Assembly: GCA_022823085.1 (NCBI GenBank) | Contig: JAJDXV010000013.1 | Span: 16,712-80,711 of the forward strand | DNA from: Candidatus Poribacteria bacterium | GTDB lineage: Bacteria > Poribacteria > WGA-4E > WGA-3G | Reading direction: 5' to 3' | Length of the DNA stretch: 64,000 bases | Shown: piece by piece, positions 18,793 through 27,973 of the stretch | How positions within the stretch are numbered: the first letter of the stretch is position 1 | Layout: each line of letters begins with the position of its first letter | Translations under genes and position numbers: made by a program | Notes under the pieces: model-generated | What the model saw: the letters and a program-made list of their open reading frames with translations, nothing else | The model's database searches: none | What the model was told of the DNA's origin: nothing

Positions 18793-19095
18793 CTAAACTT
18801 TCATCTTACGATTGAATTTTGAAACTTCCTCAGATGACCGCTCACAGTTGTCGAGGATCCACGCGCCGAGTTTGACATCATGGTCAATCTGCACAGCGGC
18901 TTCCTGAAAATTTTCCGCTGAGATGCCGAGGAAGGCTAAAATCGCGGTATCTTGTTCGGAATCAGCCCCGTATTTATAGCTCCCGATATCGCCAGTATGT
19001 GCAGCGCGTGCTTTATCTGTCATCCGTGCGACCCCGCAGATACCAGCAACTTCTTTGTTGAGTATATCTCTCGGTCGAAAAGTGTTCTGATTCAT
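18793..19095 (-). CDS. DUF5069 family protein
   Basis: A 100-aa protein matching the DUF5069 pattern: a conserved start around GVARMTDKARA, then GDIGSYKYG, then ILAFLGISAENFQEAA and a C-terminal LGAWILDNC helix. The function of the family is unknown to me. GGAGGA lies 7 bases before ATG 19095. It interrupts the nuo cluster between nuoL and nuoM on the same strand, with spacers of about 180 and 207 bp, so it may be a later insertion. Confidence 0.75.
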   Translation of the reverse strand: MNQNTFRPRDILNKEVAGICGVARMTDKARAAHTGDIGSYKYGADSEQDTAILAFLGISAENFQEAAVQIDHDVKLGAWILDNCERSSEEVSKFNRKMKV

Positions 19096-19275
19096 CTTCT
19101 TCCTCCATCTCGGATTGTCTAATTTTCTGAATCTTCTTTTTCAAATCCGGTGCCCCTTCCCAGTAACGGGTGGAGACCCCGGTTGCAAACCGCACCTACC
19201 GGGCTTGAAGGTCCAAAATTGGACGGAAAAACTGAGAGCTAAATAGCCCTGCACGAGAATCTACTCCCCATCAAC

Positions 19276-21177
19276 TTAAGTGAAGAACAGATAATACGCA
19301 AGGAATATGACAATTCCGAGAACCATAGAGACGATGTATGCTTGGACGACTCCTGTTTGGAAACGTCGCAGGAGTCCGCCAATAAATCGGACAATAGCGG
19401 CGACACCGTTGACAATCCCGTCGATAATTCCGTTATCAACGAGTTTCCACAAGAGGAAGTGGGAACCGTTTTTTATCGGTTGCACGATCAGTGCGTTATA
19501 TGCCTCATCAATATAGTACTTATTGGCAAGGAGTCTATGTATTGCACTGGTCGGTTCGTCAGACGGCGCGCGTTTGCTATAACGTGTCCATGCGAACGCA
19601 ATCCCTGCCAAACCTACGACCGATGAAATCACCATAAATAAGATCACATTACCGGATGCGTCGTGGTGTGCCTCTGGAAAGACAGATTTCGTGAAATGAT
19701 GGAACCAACTGTCATGTCCACCCCAGCCTAATAACAGACCGATTAATGCAGAAGGAATCGCGAGGATTGCAAGCGGCACCCACATCACGGATGGCGATTC
19801 GTGCAGATGTGAGGCGACTTCGGGTTCCACGCGAGATTCCCCGTAAAACGTCACGAAGATGAGACGGAACATATAGAACGCTGTCAGGAATGCTGTGATT
19901 AAGCCGATCACATAAATTAGGGGTGAACTTCCCCAAGCACTGTGTAAGATTTCGTCTTTGCTCCAGAAACCGCTCAGGAAAGGAAAACCGGCGATAGCGA
20001 GTGCACCGACTAAGAATGTCCAATGCGTTATCGGCATCTTCGATTTCAAACCGCCCATCTTCCGCATATCCAGTTCGTTTGCCATGGCGTGCATCACGCT
20101 GCCAGCAGTGAGGAACATCAATCCTTTAAAGAAGGCGTGTGTTACCAAGTGGAAGATACCAGATGCATAGGCACCGACACCGACACCGACGAACATATAA
20201 CCGAGTTGGCTTACAGTGGAATAGGCGAGAATACGCTTGATGTCGTTCTGTGTGAGTGCGATCGTTGCGGCGAAAAACGCCGTTAAGACACCGATCCATG
20301 CGACGATTTCACCGGTATGTGCGATGTTGTAAAGCACAGCGGAACGCGCGATCATATACACGCCTGCGGTTACCATTGTGGCAGCGTGAATCAAAGCACT
20401 AACAGGTGTTGGACCTTCCATGGCATCGGGTAGCCAGACGTAGAGTGGAATCTGTGCGGATTTACCGATCGCGCCGACGAAAAGGAGTAACGTTGCGATC
20501 ACGAGCGTGCTGGCACCGAAAATCTTCTGAAAGTTATCGGCTTCGGCGGCATCAAATATAGCTGTGAAATCAAGGGTTCCGAACGCTGCAAATAGGGTGA
20601 ACATTCCGAGCAGGAACCCGAAATCGCCGATACGATTTACAATAAACGCCTTTTTCCCAGCATCCGTCGCTGATTGTTTTTCATACCAGAACCCGATCAG
20701 TAAGTAAGAGCAGAGACCGACACCTTCCCATCCGACGAACATCATCAGATAGTTGTTGCCGAGAACGAGGATCAGCATGGCAAAAACAAATAGGTTCAGG
20801 TAGGCGAAATAACGTGTATAGCCTTCATCGCCGTGCATGTAGCCGATCGAATAGACGTGGATGAGGAAACCGACACCCGTAATTACAAGTAGCATGACTG
20901 CTGTGAGTGCGTCCACATGAAATCCGATATTGAAGGCGAAGGAGTCGTCGCCGAAATCGCCTATAATCCAATCATAAAGTTTTGCTTCAAGTGGGGCGGC
21001 ACCACCGTTCAACCTGAGAAAAACGATAATCGAACAGACGAAGGAGACGAGGACTGCAAACGCGCCTATCCCTCCGCTGAGTTTCTCGTTTCCTTTCAGC
21101 CATTTTCCGAATAATCCGTTAATCAGGAACCCAACGAGCGGTGCAGCTAACAGGACAATAATGAGTTCTTTTGACAT
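19276..21177 (-). CDS. nuoL: NADH-quinone oxidoreductase subunit L
   Basis: The largest antiporter-like membrane subunit of complex I, 633 aa. Seen are the N-terminal HVDALTAVMLLVITGVGFLIHVYSIGYM, the GWEGVGLCSYLLIGFWY segment with the conserved glutamate, and SAQIPLYVWLPDAMEGPTPVSALIHAATMVTAG. The long C-terminal lateral helix region ends in a final membrane anchor. The leader AAGGAAAATTAAAACATG is nearly identical to those of nuoK and nuoH, suggesting a shared ribosome-binding design. Length is normal. Confidence 0.97.
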   Translation of the reverse strand: MSKELIIVLLAAPLVGFLINGLFGKWLKGNEKLSGGIGAFAVLVSFVCSIIVFLRLNGGAAPLEAKLYDWIIGDFGDDSFAFNIGFHVDALTAVMLLVITGVGFLIHVYSIGYMHGDEGYTRYFAYLNLFVFAMLILVLGNNYLMMFVGWEGVGLCSYLLIGFWYEKQSATDAGKKAFIVNRIGDFGFLLGMFTLFAAFGTLDFTAIFDAAEADNFQKIFGASTLVIATLLLFVGAIGKSAQIPLYVWLPDAMEGPTPVSALIHAATMVTAGVYMIARSAVLYNIAHTGEIVAWIGVLTAFFAATIALTQNDIKRILAYSTVSQLGYMFVGVGVGAYASGIFHLVTHAFFKGLMFLTAGSVMHAMANELDMRKMGGLKSKMPITHWTFLVGALAIAGFPFLSGFWSKDEILHSAWGSSPLIYVIGLITAFLTAFYMFRLIFVTFYGESRVEPEVASHLHESPSVMWVPLAILAIPSALIGLLLGWGGHDSWFHHFTKSVFPEAHHDASGNVILFMVISSVVGLAGIAFAWTRYSKRAPSDEPTSAIHRLLANKYYIDEAYNALIVQPIKNGSHFLLWKLVDNGIIDGIVNGVAAIVRFIGGLLRRFQTGVVQAYIVSMVLGIVIFLAYYLFFT

Positions 21178-21333
21178 GTTTTAATTTTCCTTGCGGTTAA
21201 TCAAATAGGTTTTCACTTCAAGGAGCCATGCTTGAATCCGTTTTCCACTTCGTTTCAAACTACAGTTTTGTTTTTCGGTTAGTGAAGTAGATTTATCAGA
21301 TCAGAGTCCTCTTTAACCGATAACCAACTTTGT

Positions 21334-21633
21334 TTAACCTTTCAACGAATTGATTTCATCCACGTTAATGGTTTGCCGATGTTTGAAGACACTGACGATA
21401 ATTGCAAGCCCGATCGCGACTTCAGCGGCGGCGACGGCCATTACGAAGAAAACGAACACCTGTCCGTTCGTTTCTCCGAGGTTACGACTGATTGCGACAA
21501 AGGCGAGGTTCGCGGCGTTCAACATCAGTTCAATACACATAAAAATGATAATGGCGTTCCGACGGACGAGAACACCGATAACACCGATTGTAAACAAGAG
21601 CGCACTCAGAACAAGATAGTATTCTAATGCCAT
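21334..21633 (-). CDS. nuoK: NADH-quinone oxidoreductase subunit K
   Basis: A small membrane subunit, 99 aa, with three helices. The conserved glutamates of helices 2 and 3 are in [15 protein letters not shown] and [12 protein letters not shown]. It forms part of the E-channel linking the quinone site to the pumping arm. It is preceded by AAGGAAAATTAAAAATATG, the leader also seen at nuoL and nuoH. Confidence 0.97.
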   Translation of the reverse strand: MALEYYLVLSALLFTIGVIGVLVRRNAIIIFMCIELMLNAANLAFVAISRNLGETNGQVFVFFVMAVAAAEVAIGLAIIVSVFKHRQTINVDEINSLKG

Positions 21634-21695
21634 ATTTTTAATTTTCCTTGCGGTTCGGTCAGGCGGTTTTGGAACTTTGACTTTACTGACTGAAT

Positions 21696-22217
21696 TTAGT
21701 TTCCTTCTTGGTTTTCGCGTTTTACCAAGACGATAACGCCGATCAATGCTGCTAACAAAATGAGTGAGGTGACCTCAAAAGGTAGCAGGTATTCATTGAA
21801 CAAGAGTTTGCCGATGTCATAGGTCGTTGTAGTTCCGGTAGCCGATTCTGCTGCAGCGACTGCGGTGTCGCTGGCGGAATTCACAGCAATATAGATTCCT
21901 TCGATAGCGAGGAGGATGCCTAAGATGACAGCAAAACCTTTGAGTTTTGGTCCGATAGCCCCCTTCGCCGAAAGCGTTCCGAGGTTCAGAAGCATAATCA
22001 CAAAAAGGAACAGGACCATAATCGCACCGGCGTAAACAATGACTTGGACAGCGGCGACGAAATGTGCGCCGAGCAGGACGAAAAGACCGGCTTGTGCGAA
22101 AAAGGTTATAACGAGCGAAAGCGCGCTATAAATCGGATGCCTGAATGAGATTACAGATATCGCGCCAATCAGTGAGACTGCACCAAAGAGAATAAATAGA
22201 ATTTGTTCTGCGTTCAT
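21696..22217 (-). CDS. nuoJ: NADH-quinone oxidoreductase subunit J
   Basis: A 173-aa membrane subunit of complex I with five predicted helices. The conserved helix 3 segment [19 protein letters not shown] is present. An Ala/Thr-rich loop (about 118-135) precedes the last helix. Its start follows the nuoH stop by only 11 bp, where nuoI would normally stand, so nuoI has been lost or moved. Confidence 0.96.
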   Translation of the reverse strand: MNAEQILFILFGAVSLIGAISVISFRHPIYSALSLVITFFAQAGLFVLLGAHFVAAVQVIVYAGAIMVLFLFVIMLLNLGTLSAKGAIGPKLKGFAVILGILLAIEGIYIAVNSASDTAVAAAESATGTTTTYDIGKLLFNEYLLPFEVTSLILLAALIGVIVLVKRENQEGN

Positions 22218-22228
22218 TAAGCACTCTC

Positions 22229-23413
22229 CTATTCTACTGCGTCAAGAGCCGTCGGTGCGAACTGACTGTCGCTCTCTTGTATCGCCGGTTTAGGTGTCGT
22301 CATCACAAGCAGCCCCGCCACGATAGACACAACAATAAATGCCGAAATCGCATTACCGATCCCCACCACCAGACGTGAATTTGTCGTTATCCATAGAATT
22401 CCGGTTACGACGACTGAGGTCAATGCGACAGGTAAAAGGAATTTCCAACCGAAGTTCATCAATTGATCGTATCGGAAGCGCGGAAGCGTCCAACGGACCC
22501 AGATAAACCCGAACAGGAAGATCGCTGTCTTGACAAAGAAGATCCCGAACGAGATAAGTCCGCTCCATACGGGGCCGCCGACATTTTCCAAACCGAAGAA
22601 GTGCCAACCCCCTAAGAAGAGCGTCACGGTTACGGCAGAACCGACAATCATGTTCATATATTCCGCCATGAAGAACATAGCGAATTTCATGCTACTGTAT
22701 TCAGTGTGATACCCTGCGACGAGTTCCTGTTCGGCTTCAGCGAGATCAAATGGTAAGCGGTTCGTCTCTGCGAACATCGCTGTTGTAAATGCCAGAAATG
22801 CGGGGAAATGAATTAAGAAGTTCCATTGCCACGGATATGAACCTTGTTCTATGGCGATTGTCCGAAGGCTGAGTGAACTCGTCAACATCAGGATACCGAT
22901 GATTCCCAATCCGAGTGTCAGTTCATAACTGATCATCTGTGCGGATGAACGTAGACCACCCAAAAGTGAATACTTGTTATTCGATGCCCATGCCCCCAGT
23001 ACAACGCCGTACACACCGAGGGATGTTATCGCCAAGATATAGAGGATACCGATGTTGATGTCAGCGATCTGGAGCGGTATTTCATGTCCAAATAGTGTGA
23101 TAGAACTTCCAAACGGCACGACTGCAACGACAATAAGTGCGGGGACCAACAGCATTGCGGGTGCGAGTACGTAAAGCGGTTTATCCACGTGGTCAGGGAT
23201 AATATCCTCTTTAAACAAGAATTTAAGCCCATCTGCGACGGGTTGGAGCAATCCTTGCGGTCCTACGCGATTGGGGCCCAATCGATCCTGCATCCATCCG
23301 CTCACCCGGCGTTCCGCCCAAATCATTATCATCACGCCGATAAGCAAGAGATGTACAATGATAAGGATTTTGACGATTGAACTAAGGACTAAAACGAGAG
23401 GGAAATTTTCCAT
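22229..23413 (-). CDS. nuoH: NADH-quinone oxidoreductase subunit H
   Basis: A membrane subunit forming much of the quinone-binding chamber, 394 aa. Signatures are WAERRVSGWMQDRLGPNRVG near the N-terminus, the loop with MISYELTLGL, and AETNRLPFDLAEAEQELVAGYHTEYS. The C-terminus extends about 45 residues past the usual end with one more hydrophobic stretch. The upstream leader AAGGAAAATTAAAAGTATG matches those of nuoL and nuoK. A nested repeat/MITE region separates it from nuoG. Confidence 0.97.
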   Translation of the reverse strand: MENFPLVLVLSSIVKILIIVHLLLIGVMIMIWAERRVSGWMQDRLGPNRVGPQGLLQPVADGLKFLFKEDIIPDHVDKPLYVLAPAMLLVPALIVVAVVPFGSSITLFGHEIPLQIADINIGILYILAITSLGVYGVVLGAWASNNKYSLLGGLRSSAQMISYELTLGLGIIGILMLTSSLSLRTIAIEQGSYPWQWNFLIHFPAFLAFTTAMFAETNRLPFDLAEAEQELVAGYHTEYSSMKFAMFFMAEYMNMIVGSAVTVTLFLGGWHFFGLENVGGPVWSGLISFGIFFVKTAIFLFGFIWVRWTLPRFRYDQLMNFGWKFLLPVALTSVVVTGILWITTNSRLVVGIGNAISAFIVVSIVAGLLVMTTPKPAIQESDSQFAPTALDAVE

Positions 23414-23436
23414 ACTTTTAATTTTCCTTTTTCAAG

Positions 23437-23478
23437 TTATAAGTTATAAGTTATAAGTTATAAGTTATAAGTTATAAG
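23437..23478. repeat. Six tandem copies of the heptamer TTATAAG
   Basis: An exact (TTATAAG)6 array forms the left shoulder of the palindromic repeat between nuoG and nuoH. A variable copy number is likely because the units are identical. Confidence 0.8.
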
Positions 23479-23505
23479 TTAAGAGGTTTATTGTTACGAA
23501 GTACT

Positions 23506-23649
23506 CTTAACTTACGACTTGTGCTAGATAATTTTGTTTTATAGCGTTTTGCTTATGCGCGAACGATATCTTTGAGTTTCATCAAGGAACGTTCAAAACA
23601 TCGGTTCACGGGGCACCGAGAAAACAACTAGCACAAGGCGTCTTAACTT
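23506..23649. mobile_element. 128-bp MITE with 8-bp target-site duplication
   Basis: The element is 23514-23641. Its ends, ACGACTTGTGCTAG and CTAGCACAAGGCGT, are inverted repeats matching at 13 of 14 bases. Both ends are directly flanked by CTTAACTT (23506-23513 and 23642-23649), an 8-bp target duplication. It has no coding capacity. Removing it with one duplicate restores a perfect 15-bp stem, GTTATAAGTTAAGAG / CTCTTAACTTATAAC, so it inserted into a palindromic repeat. An 8-bp duplication would fit several DDE transposase families; the mobilising enzyme is not in the window. Confidence 0.8.
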
Positions 23650-23679
23650 ATAACCTAAAGCGAAGTGTACTTATAACTG

Positions 23680-25341
23680 TTAACTGTCTGCTAACTTAAT
23701 TCCTGCATCTCCAATATTTTGATGTGTTGCGTCTACGTAACCTGTTACGTTTTCGGCAATAGCGATTGCGATTTCGCCAGCAAAGCGATAGTTCATTTCA
23801 CTGCCCAACTGCTTGGCAAGCTGCTGGGTAATTTCCCAATCGACGCGGGCTTCACCGGGTGGGTCAATCGTCTTGCGAATCCGTTGTATCCAGCCAGTTG
23901 AATTGGTAATTGTTCCGTCTTTTTCAACGAAAGTTGTTCCGGGTAATACCACATCCGCGAGTTGCGTGACCTCTGATGGCAAAACGTCTTGCACGATGAG
24001 GAAGTCCACATTTTCTAATGCTGTTTTTTCAGTATCTTCGAGTGGTCGTTCTGGTCCGCCGTTAACGAGATAGACGATTTTCGCACCTGAGACCTTTTTC
24101 CAGAGTGTGTCGCCTTCTAAAACGGCGTTCCCGTTTGCAGAACCGAGTATCGTTCGTGCGCCTGCCGTGTTGGGATTCTTGTCTGCTTCGATTGTAAATT
24201 GTGGGAACTTGTGTTCTTCACCGAGCGGATGTCCGAAGAGTCCCAACTGTGTTGTCTGTAGTACGTCGTGTGCGAACTGCTGCAAAACGTAGTTGTCTTC
24301 ATTTGTGGCTTGTGCAGAGCCGATAATAACGATGTCATCAGCTTCCGCTTCGGATAACTGTTCGGTAATTACGGATAGCGCGTCTGCCCAGTGTGTGGTG
24401 GTGAGTTCGTCATCAACGCGTTTCAGCGGGAGTTGGAGTCGATCCTCACTGTTCACATAGTGGTAACCGAGGCGGCCGTCGTCGCATATCCAGTGTTGGT
24501 TGATGTCCTCGTGGAAGCGCGGTTTGATTCGGTATATGCCATCGGCTTTATATTCTACAGTGATATTGCAACCGACACTACATCCGGTGCAGACACTGTT
24601 TGCTTTTTCTAAGAACCACGGACGCGACTTGAACAAGAAATCCTTGCTAATGAGTGCGCCGACGGGACAAATATCGACGACATTCCCTGCAAGTTTGTTG
24701 TCCAGCAGTTGCAATGGCGTGCCTTCATGGCTTCTCGGAATATCGATTTCGTCGTGGGAGCCTCGATTAATTAAACCTAATTCACCGGTTCCAGATACCT
24801 CTTGTGCAAATCGGATACAGCGAGTGCAAACAACACATCTTGTGGAGTAGAGCAGGACATCCGGCCCGAGGTCTTTTTTCGGTGGCACATTCTTGACTTC
24901 AAGGTAGCGGCTCTTATCATGTCCGTGTCGATAACTGTAGTCTTGCAAGTCGCATTCGCCTGCCTGATCGCAGACGGGACAATCGAGCGGATGATGCACG
25001 AGCAAAAATTCGAGGATATCTTCCCGCGCCTTTTTGACGCGTGGACTATCTGTTTGAACGATAGCATCATATTTGTCTTCTAACTTTCTTTCAGGTGGTG
25101 CGGAACGGACTGTCGTTGTACAGCCGGTTGCTAATTGCCGGGCTGGACCAATGGTCCCTGGCGGCGCACCTGGTATGGGCTCGTAAGGTTCAACGAGACA
25201 CATCCTACAGTTTGCTGGACGACTCAACCCAGGGTGATAGCAGTAGTGAGGCACCTCAATGCCGTGCTGCCGTGCAGCTTCAACTATATTCGTTCCGTCT
25301 TCAACCTCTATCTCAAGGTCATTCAGTTTAATGAGTGCCAT
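23680..25341 (-). CDS. nuoG: NADH-quinone oxidoreductase subunit G
   Basis: The iron-sulfur subunit of the peripheral arm, 553 aa from ATG 25341 (GGAG 8 bases upstream). An upstream in-frame start at 25368 is less likely. An N-terminal 2Fe-2S ferredoxin domain (CYHPG, CRMC) is followed by a His/Cys cluster region (HHPLDCPVCDQAGECDLQ) and 4Fe-4S motifs (CVVCTRCIRF, CSVGC). A shortened molybdopterin-oxidoreductase-like domain follows. The protein is shorter than E. coli NuoG (about 900 aa) but within the range of other bacteria. Confidence 0.95.
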   Translation of the reverse strand: MALIKLNDLEIEVEDGTNIVEAARQHGIEVPHYCYHPGLSRPANCRMCLVEPYEPIPGAPPGTIGPARQLATGCTTTVRSAPPERKLEDKYDAIVQTDSPRVKKAREDILEFLLVHHPLDCPVCDQAGECDLQDYSYRHGHDKSRYLEVKNVPPKKDLGPDVLLYSTRCVVCTRCIRFAQEVSGTGELGLINRGSHDEIDIPRSHEGTPLQLLDNKLAGNVVDICPVGALISKDFLFKSRPWFLEKANSVCTGCSVGCNITVEYKADGIYRIKPRFHEDINQHWICDDGRLGYHYVNSEDRLQLPLKRVDDELTTTHWADALSVITEQLSEAEADDIVIIGSAQATNEDNYVLQQFAHDVLQTTQLGLFGHPLGEEHKFPQFTIEADKNPNTAGARTILGSANGNAVLEGDTLWKKVSGAKIVYLVNGGPERPLEDTEKTALENVDFLIVQDVLPSEVTQLADVVLPGTTFVEKDGTITNSTGWIQRIRKTIDPPGEARVDWEITQQLAKQLGSEMNYRFAGEIAIAIAENVTGYVDATHQNIGDAGIKLADS

Positions 25342-25452
25342 ATAATTACTCCAATGTATTCCTACCAAGGAAATTATGCTTACGTCAACTTAACAATTTT
25401 TCAAGGGACTCAATTTTCTCGCGCAACGCTTGAATCTCTATGGCTTGTCCTT

Positions 25453-25761
25453 TTATAGTATCGTCTTCTGTGTGCGGCTGCTCTGCTGATACGCGATGAA
25501 AGCTAATGGGACACCTACAAAGGCTATAAGCGCGCCAATGAGTGTTATTATTAATGTTCCTTGGAAGTCTAATCTTTTGCTCTGCTCTGTCATACGCTTT
25601 TCTAAACGCACCTCAGTTTCGGTGATGCGCTTTTCTAAACGCACCTCGGCTTCGTTAACAATCTGCCGGATCTTCTCTAAGTCTTCAACGCTCAGTTCGG
25701 CAGTTGTGACAGTGCTTAGGCATAAAAGTCCTGCAATGGTAAAAAACAAGGTTTTCATCAT
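25453..25761 (-). CDS. Small secreted or membrane coiled-coil protein
   Basis: A 102-aa protein with an N-terminal signal-like helix (TLFFTIAGLLCLSTVTTA). A charged coiled coil follows, with repeated EVRLEKR(I/M)TE heptads (about 38-62). One membrane helix (TLIITLIGALIAFVGVPLAFIAY) is near the C-terminus. AAGGAA precedes the start. I do not recognise a named family. It lies between nuoF and nuoG; a role in complex I is not supported by sequence. Confidence 0.6.
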   Translation of the reverse strand: MMKTLFFTIAGLLCLSTVTTAELSVEDLEKIRQIVNEAEVRLEKRITETEVRLEKRMTEQSKRLDFQGTLIITLIGALIAFVGVPLAFIAYQQSSRTQKTIL

Positions 25762-25798
25762 AGATGTTCCTTTCGGCCATCGCCAATTATGCCCGCCA

Positions 25799-27274
25799 TC
25801 ACTCCGATTCTAACTCTTTCGGAATAAACCGCTGTTGATACGCGTAATTTTCTTCTGGTGGTACTGTCGCCTCTGCAACAGGCAGCGTGACGAGTTTACC
25901 TTCTCGGATAGCGGCTTCAAATTCAGGTCTGAACTTTCGCATATAACTCACAGCGGGCCAGGAAACTGCGATACCAAAGACGCAGATTGTATTCCATGTC
26001 ATCGTATCCACATTTGCGATGTTGTTGGCGACACTCTCCAGCAAGTCAAGGTCTTCGTAGATTTCTTCTGTTTCACCGGTATCGCCCCATCTACCACTTT
26101 CAGTGACACCGAATTTGGGGCGTGTGATGGTGTCTGGTCTGCCCCCTCCATCGGCAATGCGCTGAACAATATCTCGGACCCAAGGTGTACCCCAGCGACA
26201 CGGCGTGCACTGTCCGCACGATTCATGTGCGTAGAACTTCATGATATTCAGCAAGCAGTCAACAATATTCCGAGTCTCATTCATGACGATAATGCCACCG
26301 GAACCGAGCATAGATTTAGCGAGTGTGAGTGAAGTAAAATCGAGTCGCGTGTCCAACTCATAATGCGTTAAAATCGGGGCGGAACTCCCGCCCGGAATGA
26401 CAGCTTTCACTTCTTCGCCGCGCAGTCCGCCTGCGACCTCAATGAGTTCGGAGCATGTCAAGCCGAGTTCAAGCTCGTAAACACCTGGTTCGTTGACATC
26501 GCCGCTGATGCAATAGAGTTTCGTGCCTGTGTTCGGATCAGGTTTCGGCGGATCAAACCGTGTATCACCATACGTCGGTCCCATCTGGGTGTACCATTCA
26601 ACGCCATTGCCAACGATGAAAGGCAGGTTACAGAGCGTTTCGACATTCTGGACGACAGTGGGTTTACTGAATACACCTTCAACAGCCGGGAACGGTGGTT
26701 TATTGCGAGGTTGTCCGCGCTTGCCTTCAAGCGATTCAATGAGTCCTGTCTCTTCACCACAGATATATGCGCCGGCTCCGGGGTGTGTATAGATGTCAAT
26801 ATTAAGCCCAGTACCACAGACATCTTTTCCGAGGTAGCCTTTTTCGTAAGCCTCTTTGATAGCGGCATCTAACATCTTTTTTCCGAGCGTAAATTCACCA
26901 CGGATGTAGACATAAGTCGTCTCAATGCCCATTGCGTAGCAACAGATGAGGATACCTTCAATCAATAGGTGTGGATTCTTTTCCAAGACGTAGCGGTTAC
27001 TGAACGTTCCTGGCTCACTTTCGTCAGCGTTGCAGCAGAGGTAGCACGGTTTTATATCTCTTGGCACGAAGCTCCATTTCAAACCGGTAGAAAATCCGGC
27101 ACCGCCTCTGCCTTTCAACCCGGAATCCATCACCATTTTGGCGATGTCATCTGGTTGATATTCCGCGATAGCCTTTTCAAAACGTTTGTAGCCATCATAT
27201 TGCCGAAAGACATCGAACGTGTTAATATCAGGCACATCCAGATGCTCATAGAGAATTCGTTTTTCTTCAACCAT
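25799..27274 (-). CDS. nuoF: NADH-quinone oxidoreductase subunit F
   Basis: The NADH- and FMN-binding subunit, 491 aa. Present are the glycine-rich GLKGRGGAGFSTGLKW, the FMN/NADH segment with GAGAYICGEETGLIESLEG, and the 4Fe-4S ligands CGQCTPC with the fourth cysteine in TICVFG. It is longer than usual because about 27 extra residues (GRPDTITRPKFGVTESGRWG region) sit between the CxxCxxC motif and the fourth cysteine. It begins the NADH-oxidising module with nuoE. Confidence 0.96.
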   Translation of the reverse strand: MVEEKRILYEHLDVPDINTFDVFRQYDGYKRFEKAIAEYQPDDIAKMVMDSGLKGRGGAGFSTGLKWSFVPRDIKPCYLCCNADESEPGTFSNRYVLEKNPHLLIEGILICCYAMGIETTYVYIRGEFTLGKKMLDAAIKEAYEKGYLGKDVCGTGLNIDIYTHPGAGAYICGEETGLIESLEGKRGQPRNKPPFPAVEGVFSKPTVVQNVETLCNLPFIVGNGVEWYTQMGPTYGDTRFDPPKPDPNTGTKLYCISGDVNEPGVYELELGLTCSELIEVAGGLRGEEVKAVIPGGSSAPILTHYELDTRLDFTSLTLAKSMLGSGGIIVMNETRNIVDCLLNIMKFYAHESCGQCTPCRWGTPWVRDIVQRIADGGGRPDTITRPKFGVTESGRWGDTGETEEIYEDLDLLESVANNIANVDTMTWNTICVFGIAVSWPAVSYMRKFRPEFEAAIREGKLVTLPVAEATVPPEENYAYQQRFIPKELESE

Positions 27275-27296
27275 ATTTTTAATTATTAAATTTGGT

Positions 27297-27321
27297 CACC
27301 GTTCCACTTCGTTTCACGGTG
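27297..27321. repeat. Short hairpin repeat (CACCGT...ACGGTG), copy 1
   Basis: CACCGT (27297-27302) pairs with ACGGTG (27316-27321). The surrounding 50 bases (TTATTAAAT(T/C)TGGTCACCG and on) are nearly repeated at 37252-37305 upstream of trkA. It is a third short repeat family in the window. Confidence 0.5.
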
Positions 27322-27416
27322 GTTTCCGGTTAAGTTCGACCACTGTTGTGGTATGAACGTTTTTTCTCTTCCAACTATGCTTTCGATAGGCTGTTCGACT
27401 TTCAGCACGTTAGGTT

Positions 27417-27941
27417 TTACCCTGTGAGCGTCTCTAAAATTTCATCAACTTTTTCAGGAGTTAAATTCTTATAGAGATCGTCATTGATCATGATAACAGG
27501 GGCGACATCGCACGAGGCAAGGCATTCCACCTTCATGAGTGTGAATTTACCGTCCGCAGTTGTGCCTTTCGCGAGATTCGTTTCGGAGGCGATATCCGTG
27601 TCGAGTTTTGCTTTGAGATGCTCCAGTACCACTTTGCAATCCCGCAATGCACAAGGCAACGTATGGCACACCCGAATGACGTACTCGCCTACCGGTTCTT
27701 CAAAGAACATCGGATAGAACGTAACGACATCCTTGACCTTCATCACGGTGACATCAAGTTGCTCTGCGACATACTTCATGACAGCAGGTGTGATATAACC
27801 TGCCTGTCGTTGTGCGAGATGGAGCGTCGGTAGCATTGCTGCCTCTTTAATCGGATATCGCTCTATCAATTCGTCGAATTCACGTTGATTTTCTTCGTTA
27901 AACGCGAAAGGCGTTTCGATTTGAATGAGTTCGTCTGACAT
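27417..27941 (-). CDS. nuoE: NADH-quinone oxidoreductase subunit E
   Basis: The 24-kDa subunit with a thioredoxin-like 2Fe-2S domain, 174 aa. The four cluster ligands are in CHTLPC and CLASC. The family start (FDELIERYPIKEAAMLPTLHLAQRQAGYI) is clear. AAGGAAAA precedes ATG 27941. The thioredoxin-like lipoprotein gene ends 32 bp upstream on the same strand. Confidence 0.96.
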   Translation of the reverse strand: MSDELIQIETPFAFNEENQREFDELIERYPIKEAAMLPTLHLAQRQAGYITPAVMKYVAEQLDVTVMKVKDVVTFYPMFFEEPVGEYVIRVCHTLPCALRDCKVVLEHLKAKLDTDIASETNLAKGTTADGKFTLMKVECLASCDVAPVIMINDDLYKNLTPEKVDEILETLTG

Positions 27942-27973
27942 CTATGTTTTCCTTTTTTCGCCCAAGTGTTCCC

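Noticed and set aside
23437..23478. TTATAAG array as a CRISPR
   Set aside because: Units are 7 bp and directly tandem with no spacers and no cas genes.
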